Assembly (NCBI RefSeq): GCF_031178195.1
Contig: NZ_JAPSJL010000002.1
Span: 183,493 to 247,492 of the forward strand
Source of the DNA: Zhihengliuella sp.
Lineage (GTDB): Bacteria > Actinomycetota > Actinomycetes > Actinomycetales > Micrococcaceae
DNA: 64,000 nucleotides
Direction: 5' to 3'
Shown here: piece after piece, positions 57,508 to 64,000 of the stretch
Layout: every line of letters starts with the position of its first letter
How positions within the stretch are numbered: position 1 is the stretch's first letter
Made by a program: the position numbers and the translations under genes
The notes under the pieces: model-generated
Told to the model about the DNA's origin: nothing
Databases searched by the model: none
The model's input: only the letters and a program-made list of their open reading frames with translations

Positions 57508-58701
57508 TCAGGCCCGCCGGGTCGAAACCGTGACGGTGAACTTGCTGTTGCGGTCCAGCTGCCGGGTCGGCCCCACGAGGCGTTCCAGATGCCGCCGGTA
57601 CTGGAGGTGCGAGTTCCAGACGCACCAGAGCCGTCCACCGGGCGCCAGAGCACGCCCCGCATCGGCGAAGAGCTTCAGGGCGATGCCCGGATGCACCGTG
57701 CTGCCCATGTGGAACGGCGGATTCAGGACGACGGCCGCCACGGAGCCGTCGTCGAGTCCGTCCAGCCCGTCCGCGCGTCGCACCTCGACTCGAGCTGAGA
57801 CACCGTTCGCCTCGGCCGTGAGCCGGCTCGCGGTCACGGCGGCCGTCGACTGGTCGCACGCCAGCACGCGCAGCTCCGGTCTGGTCAGGGCCAGGAAGGC
57901 GGCGATGGTGCCGTTGCCGCAGCCGAGGTCGACGACGGGTCCGCCGCCGGGCAGCCGCTCCGGCAGGCCGTCGGGCCCCACGAGACGAGGCAGCAGGAAC
58001 CGGGTGCCGGGATCCAGCCGCGCACCGCCGAACGAGCCGGGCACCGCCCGGAGTTGCAGCGGCGTCGGGAGTCCTGCGTCGGCGGTTCCGGCCTCCACGG
58101 GATCAGGGGCGGCGAGGGCCGCCTCACGCAGCGGCTCGGTTGCCGTGAGGACGCGCGCCTTCCGGCTCGCCAGCCCTGCCCGGACGGACCCGAAGTACGT
58201 GCCCAGGGCGTCGTTCATGGCCAGCGCCATATGCTTGACGCGACCGCCGGCGAGCACGACGACGTCCTCGCCGCCGGCCGCCGCGATCAACCGCGCCCAC
58301 TCTGACAGGACGTCAAGGGAACGGGGGAGCTGGAGCAGCACCAGCCGCGCGCCAGCGACGGCGGCGGACGCCTCCTCGATCGCGGCGAAGGTCCCGCCCA
58401 GCCCGGCCTCGTCGGCGTTCGCCTCGAGCGCGAGCTCACCGGAGCGCCCGTCCTGGTGGACTCGGTGGCCGCGCACCCCGGCGGCGGCCAGCCCCAGCGC
58501 CAGTGCGCCGTACTGGTCGCCGAGGACCGCCACCCGTGCGCCGTCGCCGATCCGGCCCGGATACTGCTCGGCTGCGGTCTCGAGCAGCAGCCGGTCGGCG
58601 GCGTCGTGCGCGAAGAGATTCTCGGCCTCGACGTCCGGTCGTCGGCGCAACCCGGCGAAGACATCCAGCGGCCAGCCCGTCCCGGGCACGAAATCGCTCA
58701 T
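57508..58701 (-). CDS. class I SAM methyltransferase, RlmG/RsmC-like
   Basis: A 397-residue protein built of two halves like the guanine-N2 rRNA methyltransferases RsmC and RlmG. The N-terminal half is a degenerate methyltransferase fold without a SAM motif. The C-terminal half has PVVDLGCGNGTIAAFLAL for SAM, VLACDQSTAAV, and the catalytic VVLNPPFHMG. The exact rRNA target cannot be told from the sequence. Its start overlaps the YigZ gene end by 4 nt. The frame stays open far upstream but without homology. Confidence 0.85.
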   Translation of the reverse strand: MSDFVPGTGWPLDVFAGLRRRPDVEAENLFAHDAADRLLLETAAEQYPGRIGDGARVAVLGDQYGALALGLAAAGVRGHRVHQDGRSGELALEANADEAGLGGTFAAIEEASAAVAGARLVLLQLPRSLDVLSEWARLIAAAGGEDVVVLAGGRVKHMALAMNDALGTYFGSVRAGLASRKARVLTATEPLREAALAAPDPVEAGTADAGLPTPLQLRAVPGSFGGARLDPGTRFLLPRLVGPDGLPERLPGGGPVVDLGCGNGTIAAFLALTRPELRVLACDQSTAAVTASRLTAEANGVSARVEVRRADGLDGLDDGSVAAVVLNPPFHMGSTVHPGIALKLFADAGRALAPGGRLWCVWNSHLQYRRHLERLVGPTRQLDRNSKFTVTVSTRRA

Positions 58702-59405
58702 CGGCCCGGCCCCGCGGCCGGGCGGTCGACCCAGTCGACGCCTCCTGCGGTCAACCGGCCGGTGCCGGCGGTGAGCGTCGCGAGCCGTCCGGCGAACGCC
58801 TCCAGGGCTCCGGGTGCGTCGGGGAGCGCCACGTGCACGGAGGCGCCGTCGGCACCGTAGTCGGTGCCGAGCACCTCGGGGGCGTCGGTGCCGGTCAGGA
58901 CCCGCAGATCGTTCTCCAGCCGTGGGGTCGAGGACAGTTCCGTCTCGACGCGCACCAGCCGCATGCGCTGCCGCTGCACGAGCGCCGCAGCGTCGAGGGC
59001 GGCGGAGACCGACTCCGAGTACGCCCGGACCAGGCCACCGGCACCGAGCAGCACTCCGCCGAAGTAGCGGACGACGACGGCGACCACGTCGGACAGGTCC
59101 GTCGCGCCGTCTCGCGTCGTCCGGCGGGCGAGGGCCTCCAGCATCGGCGCCCCGGCCGTCCCGGAGGGCTCCCCGTCGTCGCTGCTGCGGCGGACGTCCC
59201 GGTCGGCCCCGAGGATGAAAGCGTTGCAGTGGTGCCGGGCGTCGAAGTGCGACCGGCGCAGCTCGGCCAGGAGTCCGCGGGCGGCCTCCTCCGTCTCGAC
59301 GCGCCGCAGGTGGCAGATGAAGCGGGAGCGCTTGATCTCGAGCTCGTGCACCACGTCCTCGGCGATGGTGGTGTACTGCGTCGCCCGGCTCTCCTGATCG
59401 TTCAC
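58698..59405 (-). CDS. YigZ/IMPACT family protein (UPF0029)
   Basis: A 235-residue protein with an N-terminal UPF0029/Impact domain (KRSRFICHLRRVETEEAA, HHCNAFILG and the signature SSDDGEPSGTAGAPML, then VVVRYFGGVLLGAGGLVRAYSE) and a C-terminal ferredoxin-like domain. In other organisms relatives influence translation control, but bacterial function is not established. It starts with GTG, 6 nt behind a TAGGCT box. It is coupled to the methyltransferase gene and divergent from coaE with only 37 bp between. Confidence 0.88.
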   Translation of the reverse strand: MNDQESRATQYTTIAEDVVHELEIKRSRFICHLRRVETEEAARGLLAELRRSHFDARHHCNAFILGADRDVRRSSDDGEPSGTAGAPMLEALARRTTRDGATDLSDVVAVVVRYFGGVLLGAGGLVRAYSESVSAALDAAALVQRQRMRLVRVETELSSTPRLENDLRVLTGTDAPEVLGTDYGADGASVHVALPDAPGALEAFAGRLATLTAGTGRLTAGGVDWVDRPAAGPGR

Positions 59406-59411
59406 CGCTCC

Positions 59412-59435
59412 AGCCTACCGGCCGCCGACTACCCT
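59412..59435. promoter_or_regulatory. divergent, overlapping yigZ/coaE promoters
   Basis: On the minus strand TAGGCT (59412-59417) ends 6 nt before the yigZ-family GTG. On the plus strand TACCCT (59430-59435) ends 7 nt before the coaE ATG. The two -10 boxes are only 12 bp apart, so each promoter's -35 region must lie in or past the other's -10. Both transcripts look leaderless. Confidence 0.55.
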
Positions 59436-59442
59436 GAAGGCT

Positions 59443-60108
59443 ATGGAGAAAGCGAGCGGACTGCAGATCGGGCTCACCGGGGGCATCGCCTCCGGGAAGT
59501 CCACCGTGGCGCGCCGGCTGGTGGAGCTCGGCGCGGTGCTGATCGACGCCGACGCTCTCGCCCGCGAGGCCGTCGCACCCGGCAGCGAGGGCCTCGCCGC
59601 CGTGGTGGAGGCGTTCGGTCCCGGAGTGCTCGGACCCGACGGTGCGATGGACCGCGCTGCCGTGGGCCGCCTGGTCTTCGGGGACGAGGACGCGCGGGAC
59701 CGGCTCAACGGGATCGTCCATCCCCGCGTGCGGGCTGCGGCGACCGCGTTGCGCGCGGCAGCCGTCGAGCGAACGGGGGAGCGGACCGTCGTCGTGCAGG
59801 ACATCCCGCTGCTCGTGGAGACCGGCCAGGCCGGGGCCTTCGACGTCGTCGTGACTGTGGCGGCGCCGCTCGCGGAACGCATCCGGCGGATGGTGGAGGA
59901 CCGCGGCATGCTGCCGGAGGAGGCCGCGGCGCGGATCGGGGCGCAGGCGACCGACGACGAGCGGGCCGCGGCCGCGGACGTGGTCCTGGACAACGCCGGC
60001 ACCCGTGCGGACCTGCTGGCGCAGGTCGACGACTTCTGGGCGCGCTGGGTCGCACCCTCGCTGCCGGGGACGGGCGCGCCGGAGGCGTCGATGGGGGATG
60101 GGCCGTGA
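59443..60108 (+). CDS. coaE: dephospho-CoA kinase
   Basis: Final step of coenzyme A synthesis. The 221-residue P-loop kinase shows IGLTGGIASGKSTVARRL, the family DADALAREAV motif, LNGIVHPRVR and VVQDIPLLVET. The C-terminal 25 residues are a short hydrophilic tail. The start codon is 7 nt behind TACCCT with no ribosome site. The stop overlaps the next membrane-protein gene (GTGA). Confidence 0.94.
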   Translation: MEKASGLQIGLTGGIASGKSTVARRLVELGAVLIDADALAREAVAPGSEGLAAVVEAFGPGVLGPDGAMDRAAVGRLVFGDEDARDRLNGIVHPRVRAAATALRAAAVERTGERTVVVQDIPLLVETGQAGAFDVVVTVAAPLAERIRRMVEDRGMLPEEAAARIGAQATDDERAAAADVVLDNAGTRADLLAQVDDFWARWVAPSLPGTGAPEASMGDGP

Positions 60109-60479
60109 GGCGGACGGGGAGGAGGCCGCCGGCCTTCGACTTCGGCCCCGCATTCCGCTGGGTTCGCGCGGGGGTCCGGGCGGCGGTGGTCCTGCTGGTG
60201 CTCTGGCTGGTGATCTGGCTCGGCCTCGGGGGCCGCGCCGACTACGTGGACGGACCGCCCGACGGGTGGGTCGTCGTCACGGGCGCGTGGGCGGGGTTCG
60301 CCGGCCTCGCGGTGGCCGGCGCGGCGGGGCTCCTGTTCGCCCAGCAGCTCGTGCTCGCGGTGCTCGAGCGCGTGGACCGGGGGCCGCTCTTCCCCGGCCT
60401 GCTGGCCTCCCGGCGACCACGTCCGAGCACGGATCCGGACCGGGTTTCGCCCTCGAAGGAAGTTTCGAAGAACGCATGA
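60105..60479 (+). CDS. small membrane protein of unknown function
   Basis: A 124-residue protein with two hydrophobic helices (about residues 24-42 and 58-82) joined by a polar YVDGPPDGW loop, a basic N-terminus and a Ser/Pro/Arg-rich tail. I do not recognise the family. The GTG start overlaps the coaE stop, which argues that it is translated. Its last codons overlap the regulatory region of uvrB. Confidence 0.6.
   Translation: MRRTGRRPPAFDFGPAFRWVRAGVRAAVVLLVLWLVIWLGLGGRADYVDGPPDGWVVVTGAWAGFAGLAVAGAAGLLFAQQLVLAVLERVDRGPLFPGLLASRRPRPSTDPDRVSPSKEVSKNA
60453..60468. promoter_or_regulatory. SOS-box-like palindrome upstream of uvrB
   Basis: TCGAAGGAAGTTTCGA is 16 bp with perfect outer arms TCGAA/TTCGA. 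The actinobacterial LexA box is TCGAAC-N4-GTTCGA; the inner C and G positions are G and T here. It ends 30 bp before the uvrB -10 box. Confidence 0.35.
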
Positions 60480-60498
60480 ACTCCGCAGGGAGCCGGAG

Positions 60499-60504
60499 TA
60501 GCCT
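60499..60504 (+). promoter_or_regulatory. -10 box of uvrB
   Basis: TAGCCT ends 6 nt before the uvrB ATG, with AGAGCC between. A leaderless transcript is likely. Confidence 0.55.
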
Positions 60505-60510
60505 AGAGCC

Positions 60511-62607
60511 ATGAGTCTCGCCCAGGACATCAAACGCGTCGTCGCGCCCTTCGAAGTGGTCAGCGAGTACGAGCCGGCCGGTGATCAGCCGCAGGCGATC
60601 GAGGAGCTGGCGGAGCGCATCAACGCCGGGGAGAAGGACGTCGTCCTCCTCGGCGCCACCGGCACGGGCAAGTCGGCGACGACGGCCTGGCTGGTCGAGA
60701 AGCTGCAGCGGCCCACGCTGGTGCTCGTCCAGAACAAGACCCTGGCCGCGCAGCTGGCGAACGAGTTCCGCGAGCTGCTGCCCAACAACGCCGTCGAGTA
60801 CTTCGTCTCCTACTACGACTACTACCAGCCCGAGGCCTACGTCCCGCAGACGGACACCTTCATCGAGAAGGACTCCTCGGTCAACGAGGAGGTCGAGCGA
60901 CTCCGTCACTCGGCGACGAACTCGCTGCTGACCCGCCGCGACGTGATCGTGGTGGCCACCGTCTCCTGCATCTATGGTCTGGGCACGCCGGAGGAGTACG
61001 TCTCCGGGATGGTGACCCTCAAACAGGGGATGGAGCTGAACCGGGACGACCTCCTGCGTCGCTTCGTCGGCATGCAGTACACGCGCAACGACGTCGACTT
61101 CCAGCGCGGCACCTTCCGGGTCCGCGGCGACACGGTCGAGATCATCCCGGTCTACGAGGAGCTCGCCCTGCGGATCGAGTTCTTCGGCGACGAGGTCGAG
61201 AAGATCTACACACTGCACCCGCTCACCGGCGAGGTGGTCCGGGAGGAGACGGAGATGTACGTCTTCCCGGCCAGCCACTACGTGGCCGGACCCGAGCGCA
61301 TGAATCGTGCGATCACCGCGATCGAGGACGAGCTCCGCGAGCGCCTGGCGGAGCTCGAGGGCCAGAACAAGCTGGTCGAGGCCCAGCGGCTGCGGATGCG
61401 CACGACCTACGATCTCGAGATGATGCAGCAGATGGGGTTCTGCAACGGCATCGAGAACTACTCGCGCCACATCGACGGCCGCGGGCCCGGCACGGCCCCG
61501 CACTGCCTCATCGACTACTTCCCGGACGACTTCCTGCTGGTCGTCGACGAGTCGCACGTGACGATCCCGCAGATCGGGGCGATGTACGAGGGCGACATGT
61601 CCCGCAAGCGGACGCTCGTGGAGCACGGGTTCCGGCTGCCCTCCGCCATGGACAACCGGCCGCTGAAGTGGGAGGAGTTCCTGGAGCGGATCGGCCAGAC
61701 GGTCTACCTCTCCGCGACGCCGGGCAAGTACGAGCTCAGCCAGTCCAGCGGGGTCGTCGAGCAGATCATCCGACCGACCGGCCTGATCGACCCCGAGATC
61801 GTGGTCAAGCCGACCAAGGGTCAGATCGACGACCTGCTCGGCGAGATCCGGGATCGCGTCGACCGGCAGGAGCGCGTCCTGGTCACCACGCTGACCAAGC
61901 GGATGGCCGAGGACCTCACCGGTTACCTCACCGAACATGGCGTCAAGGTCGAGTACCTGCACTCCGACGTCGACACGCTCCGTCGCGTCGAGCTGCTCCG
62001 CGAGCTCCGGCTCGGCGTTTTCGACGTCCTCGTCGGCATCAACCTGCTCCGCGAGGGCCTCGACCTTCCCGAGGTCTCGCTCGTGGCGATCCTCGACGCG
62101 GACAAGGAGGGCTTCCTGCGCTCGTCGACGTCGCTCATCCAGACCATCGGCCGCGCGGCCCGCAACGTCTCCGGCCAGGTGCACATGTACGCGGACCGGA
62201 TCACGGACTCGATGCGATGGGCAATCGACGAGACGAACCGCCGCCGCGAGATCCAGGTCGCCCACAACAAGAAGATGGGCGTCGACCCGCAGCCGCTGCG
62301 CAAGAAGATCGCGGACATCACCGATCAGCTGGCCCGCGAGGACGCCGACACCCAGGAGCTGCTGAACAACCAGCGGCTCGCCAAGGGAGCCCGGCGCACC
62401 GGCGGGACCAAGAAGGCCGCGACCGTCCGCAGCGACGGCCTGGCCGCCGCCCCGGCCGAGGACCTGGTCGAGCTCATCGGCCAGCTCACCGAGCAGATGC
62501 ACGCCGCCGCAGGCGACCTCCAGTTCGAGCTCGCCGCACGACTGCGCGACGAGGTGAGCGACCTCAAGAAGGAACTGCGGCAGATGCAGGGCGCCGGGCA
62601 CGCGTAA
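60511..62607 (+). CDS. uvrB: excinuclease ABC subunit B
   Basis: Damage-recognition helicase of nucleotide excision repair. The 698-residue product has Walker [17 protein letters not shown], the beta-hairpin region with [31 protein letters not shown] for motif II, the helicase motif [29 protein letters not shown] and QTIGRAARN, and a C-terminal UVR domain ([19 protein letters not shown]) that contacts UvrC. UvrA and UvrC are not in the window. Confidence 0.97.
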   Translation: MSLAQDIKRVVAPFEVVSEYEPAGDQPQAIEELAERINAGEKDVVLLGATGTGKSATTAWLVEKLQRPTLVLVQNKTLAAQLANEFRELLPNNAVEYFVSYYDYYQPEAYVPQTDTFIEKDSSVNEEVERLRHSATNSLLTRRDVIVVATVSCIYGLGTPEEYVSGMVTLKQGMELNRDDLLRRFVGMQYTRNDVDFQRGTFRVRGDTVEIIPVYEELALRIEFFGDEVEKIYTLHPLTGEVVREETEMYVFPASHYVAGPERMNRAITAIEDELRERLAELEGQNKLVEAQRLRMRTTYDLEMMQQMGFCNGIENYSRHIDGRGPGTAPHCLIDYFPDDFLLVVDESHVTIPQIGAMYEGDMSRKRTLVEHGFRLPSAMDNRPLKWEEFLERIGQTVYLSATPGKYELSQSSGVVEQIIRPTGLIDPEIVVKPTKGQIDDLLGEIRDRVDRQERVLVTTLTKRMAEDLTGYLTEHGVKVEYLHSDVDTLRRVELLRELRLGVFDVLVGINLLREGLDLPEVSLVAILDADKEGFLRSSTSLIQTIGRAARNVSGQVHMYADRITDSMRWAIDETNRRREIQVAHNKKMGVDPQPLRKKIADITDQLAREDADTQELLNNQRLAKGARRTGGTKKAATVRSDGLAAAPAEDLVELIGQLTEQMHAAAGDLQFELAARLRDEVSDLKKELRQMQGAGHA

Positions 62608-62639
62608 CCGGCCTGTAACGCGGCTGCGTTAGGATGGAG

Positions 62640-62865
62640 GGCACGTAGGGGAGTATCCCGAACACTGCGGACGTCAACACGCCGAGTGGCCGCCGACCGA
62701 GTCGGTGGCCACAGCCACGCCGGTCGCTCGCCCCAGGGCGGGACCGATCGAGCGCAAGCCACCGGCCGGGCGCAGTGGCCGGTCCCGGATCAAGGCAGCC
62801 GTCTCGCGGCGCGGTTCCGGGCGGCGGAGAGACTTGCGGCGACTGGACTATCCGAAGCGGCCGCA
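62640..62865 (+). promoter_or_regulatory. yybP-ykoY-like (manganese) riboswitch leader
   Basis: The leader of the terC gene contains GTAGGGGAGTATCCC near its 5' end, GGACGTCAACACGCC about 20 nt on, and GGCGGAGAGACTTGCGGCGAC at its 3' side, just ahead of the ribosome site. The GGGGAGTA and GTCAACA pieces match the yybP-ykoY Mn2+-sensing class, which commonly precedes TerC-family genes. A TAGGAT box (62630-62635) lies at the right distance to start it. The 287-bp gap holds no protein gene I support. Confidence 0.7.
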
Positions 62866-62894
62866 CGTGCCGGCCGCCCTGCGAAAGGTACTGA

Positions 62895-63950
62895 GTGTCA
62901 GACCACTTGTCCCTCGGGTTCGAAATCGTCTCGCTGACGATCCTCGGCCTGATCCTCCTGTTCGACCTGCTCTACGTGGTCCGGCGGCCCCATGAGCCCT
63001 CCATGAAGGAGGCCGGCCTCTGGGTCGGCTTCTACGTCACCCTCGCCCTGATCTTCGCGGGCCTCCTCTTCTGGCAAGCCGGACCCCAGTACGGGCAGGA
63101 GTTCGTCGCGGGCTGGGTCACGGAGTACAGCCTCAGCGTCGACAACCTGTTCGTCTTCATCATCATCATGGCGCGCTTCTCGGTGCCGCGGAAGTACCAG
63201 CAGGAAGTGCTGATGTTCGGCATCATCATCGCGCTGATCCTGCGCGGCATCTTCATCCTGCTCGGCGCCACCCTGATCGAGCACTTCACCTGGGTCTTCT
63301 ACATCTTCGGCGCCTTCCTGCTCTGGACCGCGTGGCACCAGCTCAAGGACGACGGCGCCGACGAGGAGGAGGGCGCCGAGAACGGCCTGGTCGCCCGCCT
63401 GACCAAGAAGCTCCCCGTCTCCGACCAGTACGACGGCAACAAGCTGCGCACCACCGTGGACGGCCGGAAGATGTTCACCCCGATGGTCCTGGTCTTCATC
63501 ACCATCGGCATGACCGACCTGATGTTCGCGATCGACTCGATCCCGGCCATCTTCGGTCTGACGCAGAGCGCGTTCATCGTCTTCACCGCCAACATCTTCG
63601 CCCTGATGGGGCTCCGCCAGCTCTACTTCCTGCTCGGTGGCCTCATGGACCGGCTCATCTACCTCAAGCACGGCCTGTCCTTCATCCTGGCCTTCATCGG
63701 CGTGAAGCTGATCCTGCACGCGATCAACCACAACGAGCTGCCGTTCATCAACGGCGGCCAGCACGTCGAATGGGTCCCCGACATCTCGACGCCGCTGTCC
63801 CTCGCGGTCATCCTGACCACGATCGTCGTCGCCACGGCCGCCTCCCTGCTGTCCAAGAAGGGCCGCGAGGCCGCCATGGACGCCCGGCTCAAGGCGGACG
63901 TCGACAAGGTCCGCCACCCGGACGAGGTCGGGGCGGACAAGTCCGAATAG
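62895..63950 (+). CDS. TerC family integral membrane protein (Mn export/metal homeostasis type)
   Basis: A 351-residue membrane protein with about eight helices. It shows the TerC signatures: EYSLSVDNLFVFIIIMARF, with the acidic and asparagine residues in the membrane, LRGIFILLGATLIEHFTW, and MTDLMFAIDSIPAIFGLT. A charged cytoplasmic loop (DDGADEEEGAEN) lies mid-protein and a basic/acidic tail at the C-terminus. GTG at 62895 follows GAAAGG. Bacterial TerC/Alx/MeeF proteins are linked to Mn2+ export, in line with the upstream leader; tellurite resistance is an older label. Confidence 0.9.
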   Translation: MSDHLSLGFEIVSLTILGLILLFDLLYVVRRPHEPSMKEAGLWVGFYVTLALIFAGLLFWQAGPQYGQEFVAGWVTEYSLSVDNLFVFIIIMARFSVPRKYQQEVLMFGIIIALILRGIFILLGATLIEHFTWVFYIFGAFLLWTAWHQLKDDGADEEEGAENGLVARLTKKLPVSDQYDGNKLRTTVDGRKMFTPMVLVFITIGMTDLMFAIDSIPAIFGLTQSAFIVFTANIFALMGLRQLYFLLGGLMDRLIYLKHGLSFILAFIGVKLILHAINHNELPFINGGQHVEWVPDISTPLSLAVILTTIVVATAASLLSKKGREAAMDARLKADVDKVRHPDEVGADKSE

Positions 63951-64000
63951 TCCTCACCAGCGCTTTCCGGGGCTCCCCGGGCGCGACAAGCGGCGGCCGC

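Noticed and set aside
62686..62937. Small open frames in the terC leader
   Set aside because: They have no ribosome site, overlap the riboswitch-like core and have shadow-type composition.

Overview
The window is a contiguous piece of chromosome from a very GC-rich actinobacterium. The gene order (def-fmt-rsmB-rpe-rib genes, hisEGF, hisI-trpE, trpCBA-lgt-gltBD-pyk, an ANTAR regulator, polA, rpsA, coaE, uvrB, terC), the HGxxPAAW and DUF3000 proteins, and many start codons lying 6-8 nt behind a TANNNT box all point to Micrococcaceae (Micrococcus, Kocuria, Citricoccus or a relative). The genus is an inference from gene content; no rRNA is present. Nearly all of the window is core metabolism. There is no prophage, CRISPR array or intact insertion sequence.

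Layout. 1-2.6 kb: the C-terminal part of dxs, a DUF402 protein and an unrecognised protein. 2.7-4.25 kb: argG on the minus strand behind a promoter carrying overlapping ARG-box-like sites. 4.3-8.7 kb: a nucleoside hydrolase followed by a three-gene ECF importer (S, T and a fused double ATPase). 8.8-14.7 kb, minus strand: a Tat/lipobox Rieske protein, FadJ-type beta-oxidation protein, nitronate monooxygenase-like protein, RNase D and a DUF3000 protein. 14.7-19.8 kb: msrB, an alpha/beta hydrolase, a sulfurtransferase-sufE-ybaK operon and zapE. 19.9-20.4 kb: four minus-strand tRNA genes (Gly, Val, Cys, Gly).

20.6-25.5 kb: a PD-(D/E)XK-like protein, then def, fmt, rsmB and rpe. 25.5-30.2 kb: an FMN riboswitch and the riboflavin operon (PnuC/RibM-type transporter, ribD, ribE, ribBA, ribH). 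30.3-39.2 kb: histidine and tryptophan genes, in which hisE, hisG, hisF and hisI are interleaved with trpE, trpC, trpB and trpA and with two small membrane proteins. 39.2-48.2 kb: lgt, gltB, gltD and pyk. 48.3-55.6 kb: an ANTAR response regulator, tRNA-Leu with an IS481-like end remnant, a DHFR-fold protein, polA, an Eis-like acetyltransferase and rpsA. 55.6-57.4 kb: a relatively AT-rich island with a secreted repeat protein whose signal peptide is in a different frame from its mature part. 57.5-64 kb: an rRNA-type methyltransferase, a YigZ-family protein, coaE, a small membrane protein, uvrB, and a terC-family gene behind a yybP-ykoY-like leader.

The less ordinary signals are the nucleoside hydrolase/ECF cassette with its asymmetric fused ATPase, the secreted protein with hydrophobic nonapeptide repeats and a one-base frame break, the set of apparently leaderless promoters (including a 37-bp divergent pair), the argG operator, the structured gltB leader, and the IS481-like scar beside tRNA-Leu. 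None of these amounts to a convincing wholly new system.
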